13,892 bases of DNA. It comes from Spirogloea muscicola. Its lineage: Eukaryota > Streptophyta > Zygnematophyceae > Spirogloeales > Spirogloeaceae. The notes beneath the pieces were generated by a model. The model did no database searches. It was not told where the DNA came from and was given only the letters and a program-made list of their open reading frames with translations. This document shows positions 13,373 to 13,892 of this stretch, piece after piece (within the stretch, counting starts at the first letter, position 1; each line of letters opens with the position of its first letter). The position numbers were made by a program, and so were the translations under genes. Where the stretch lies: the NCBI GenBank assembly GCA_009602725.1, contig WELB01000341.1, positions 80,950 to 94,841 of the forward strand, given 5' to 3'.

Positions 13373-13553
13373 CTACTCTCCCCTTGGCTGGGAGTCGTCC
13401 TTCGCGTCTCCGGCGTACGTCACGGCGTCGAGGGTCGCATTCAACAACAAGCGCGGCCAAATTCTCATCAGGCTCCAGTTCGACGGGGGCGAGATTTTGG
13501 GGTGGGCTACGCGCCAAGCCAGGCTGCGTATCAGTCCCACCTCCGCACTCCAT
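13373..13553 (-). pseudogene. Possible 3' end of LTR-element coding region
   Basis: The minus-strand frame at 13368-13553 reads APVELEPDENLAALVVECD then RRREGRLPAKGRVV and stops at the purine tract next to the LTR. That is where the pol polyprotein of an LTR element would end. ELEPDENL is vaguely like the WEPEENL ending of chromodomains in Ty3/gypsy elements, but the match is too short to claim. Position relative to the LTR is the main support. The frame is lost upstream where copy H begins. Confidence 0.3.
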
Positions 13554-13574
13554 GCGCCGTCGGCCGCCTGGGCC

Positions 13575-13760
13575 GTATGATCAGGTCGCTCGCCCGCCGG
13601 GCCTTTTCGCCTTCTAGCTATTCTGACCTGCACTTGCTGACTAGAGAGAGCCTCCTTGTCGTCTTAGCACTTAGTCCCCTGCTTTCTGCGCCATTCGGCT
13701 CCTCTTGACCTTGTCCATTCCTTTTGGGCTGGCTTCTCCCAGCCACCAGTCAATTCGGCC
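13575..13760 (+). pseudogene. Copy H: SDLRLL-family end with tail module #11
   Basis: The plus strand 13613-13645 reads SSYSDLHLLTR, matching the SFSDLRLLSR end of copy E. The final Gly-Tyr-stop is lost and replaced by a run of GAGAG. Upstream SLARRAF may correspond to SLARALH of copy E. The tail follows after about 50 bp: CTCTTGACCTTGTCCATTCC, then GGCTGG-cttctc-CCAGCC and ACCAG. Confidence 0.6.
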
Positions 13761-13892
13761 GCGCTTTTCTTCCGCCGCCATCGGAGGAGGCCCCTCAGGG
13801 CCTCGGCTCCTCGGGGCCGGCTCCTCGCCGCACCCCCACCACCCTGCCCCCCCCGGCTTTTCAAGAAAAACCCGATTTGGGGCCCCCGGAGG
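13761..13892. other. GC-rich right edge
   Basis: Contains GAGGAGGCCCCTCAGGGCCT-type self-complementary stretches and a C8 run. No gene or shared repeat recognised. Confidence 0.4.

Overview
The window looks like a repeat-rich, GC-rich nuclear region of a eukaryote, most likely a green alga. The pointers are long GCC/ACC-type triplet tracts, a short TTTAGGG-type telomere-like tract, Ala/Pro-rich retroelement proteins, and the absence of any bacterial-style operon, Shine-Dalgarno site or intact gene. The assignment to algae is an inference. I see no complete host gene, tRNA or rRNA. The recognisable coding content is mostly the decayed remains of non-LTR retrotransposons of the restriction-like-endonuclease type (R2/NeSL/Utopia-like, clade undecided), plus one LTR-retrotransposon remnant.

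Layout. 1-340 is a GCC/ACC low-complexity tract; its minus strand reads as an Arg/Gly repeat running off the left edge. 340-2560 is less GC-rich, with small degenerate repeats and no recognised gene. 2566-6193 (minus) is the longest element, copy D: an N-terminal zinc finger, a proline-rich linker, a reverse transcriptase with its core deleted, a CxC..H..C motif, a nuclease-like region and a 3' hairpin tail. 6268-7187 (plus) holds copies A and B, and 7231-8075 (minus) holds copy A'. These belong to a second family ending SDLYVLTRGY and are joined tail-to-tail by a 383-bp inverted repeat with 170-bp arms. 8180-9625 (plus) is copy E, whose reading frame is split by a doubly nested insertion. 9575-10176 is a cluster of solo 3' tails, two of them forming a palindrome. 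10553-10910 is copy F. 10913-12790 is mostly simple or tandem repeats, including a 37-bp minisatellite. 12790-13760 holds further tail fragments (G, two head-to-head tails, H) and a minus-strand LTR with polypurine tract.

Two observations stand out. First, a roughly 60-100-bp 3'-terminal module with the hairpin GGGCTGGC..CAGCCC occurs at least 11 times, on both strands. It stays foldable although loop length and sequence change, so it is a candidate RNA recognition element for target-primed reverse transcription. Second, the insertion inside copy E can be resolved into two layers, each with a 6-bp target-site duplication, and an empty-site paralogue lies at 10116-10176.

No copy is intact. 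The window records repeated 5'-truncated insertion into older insertions, not a working gene set.
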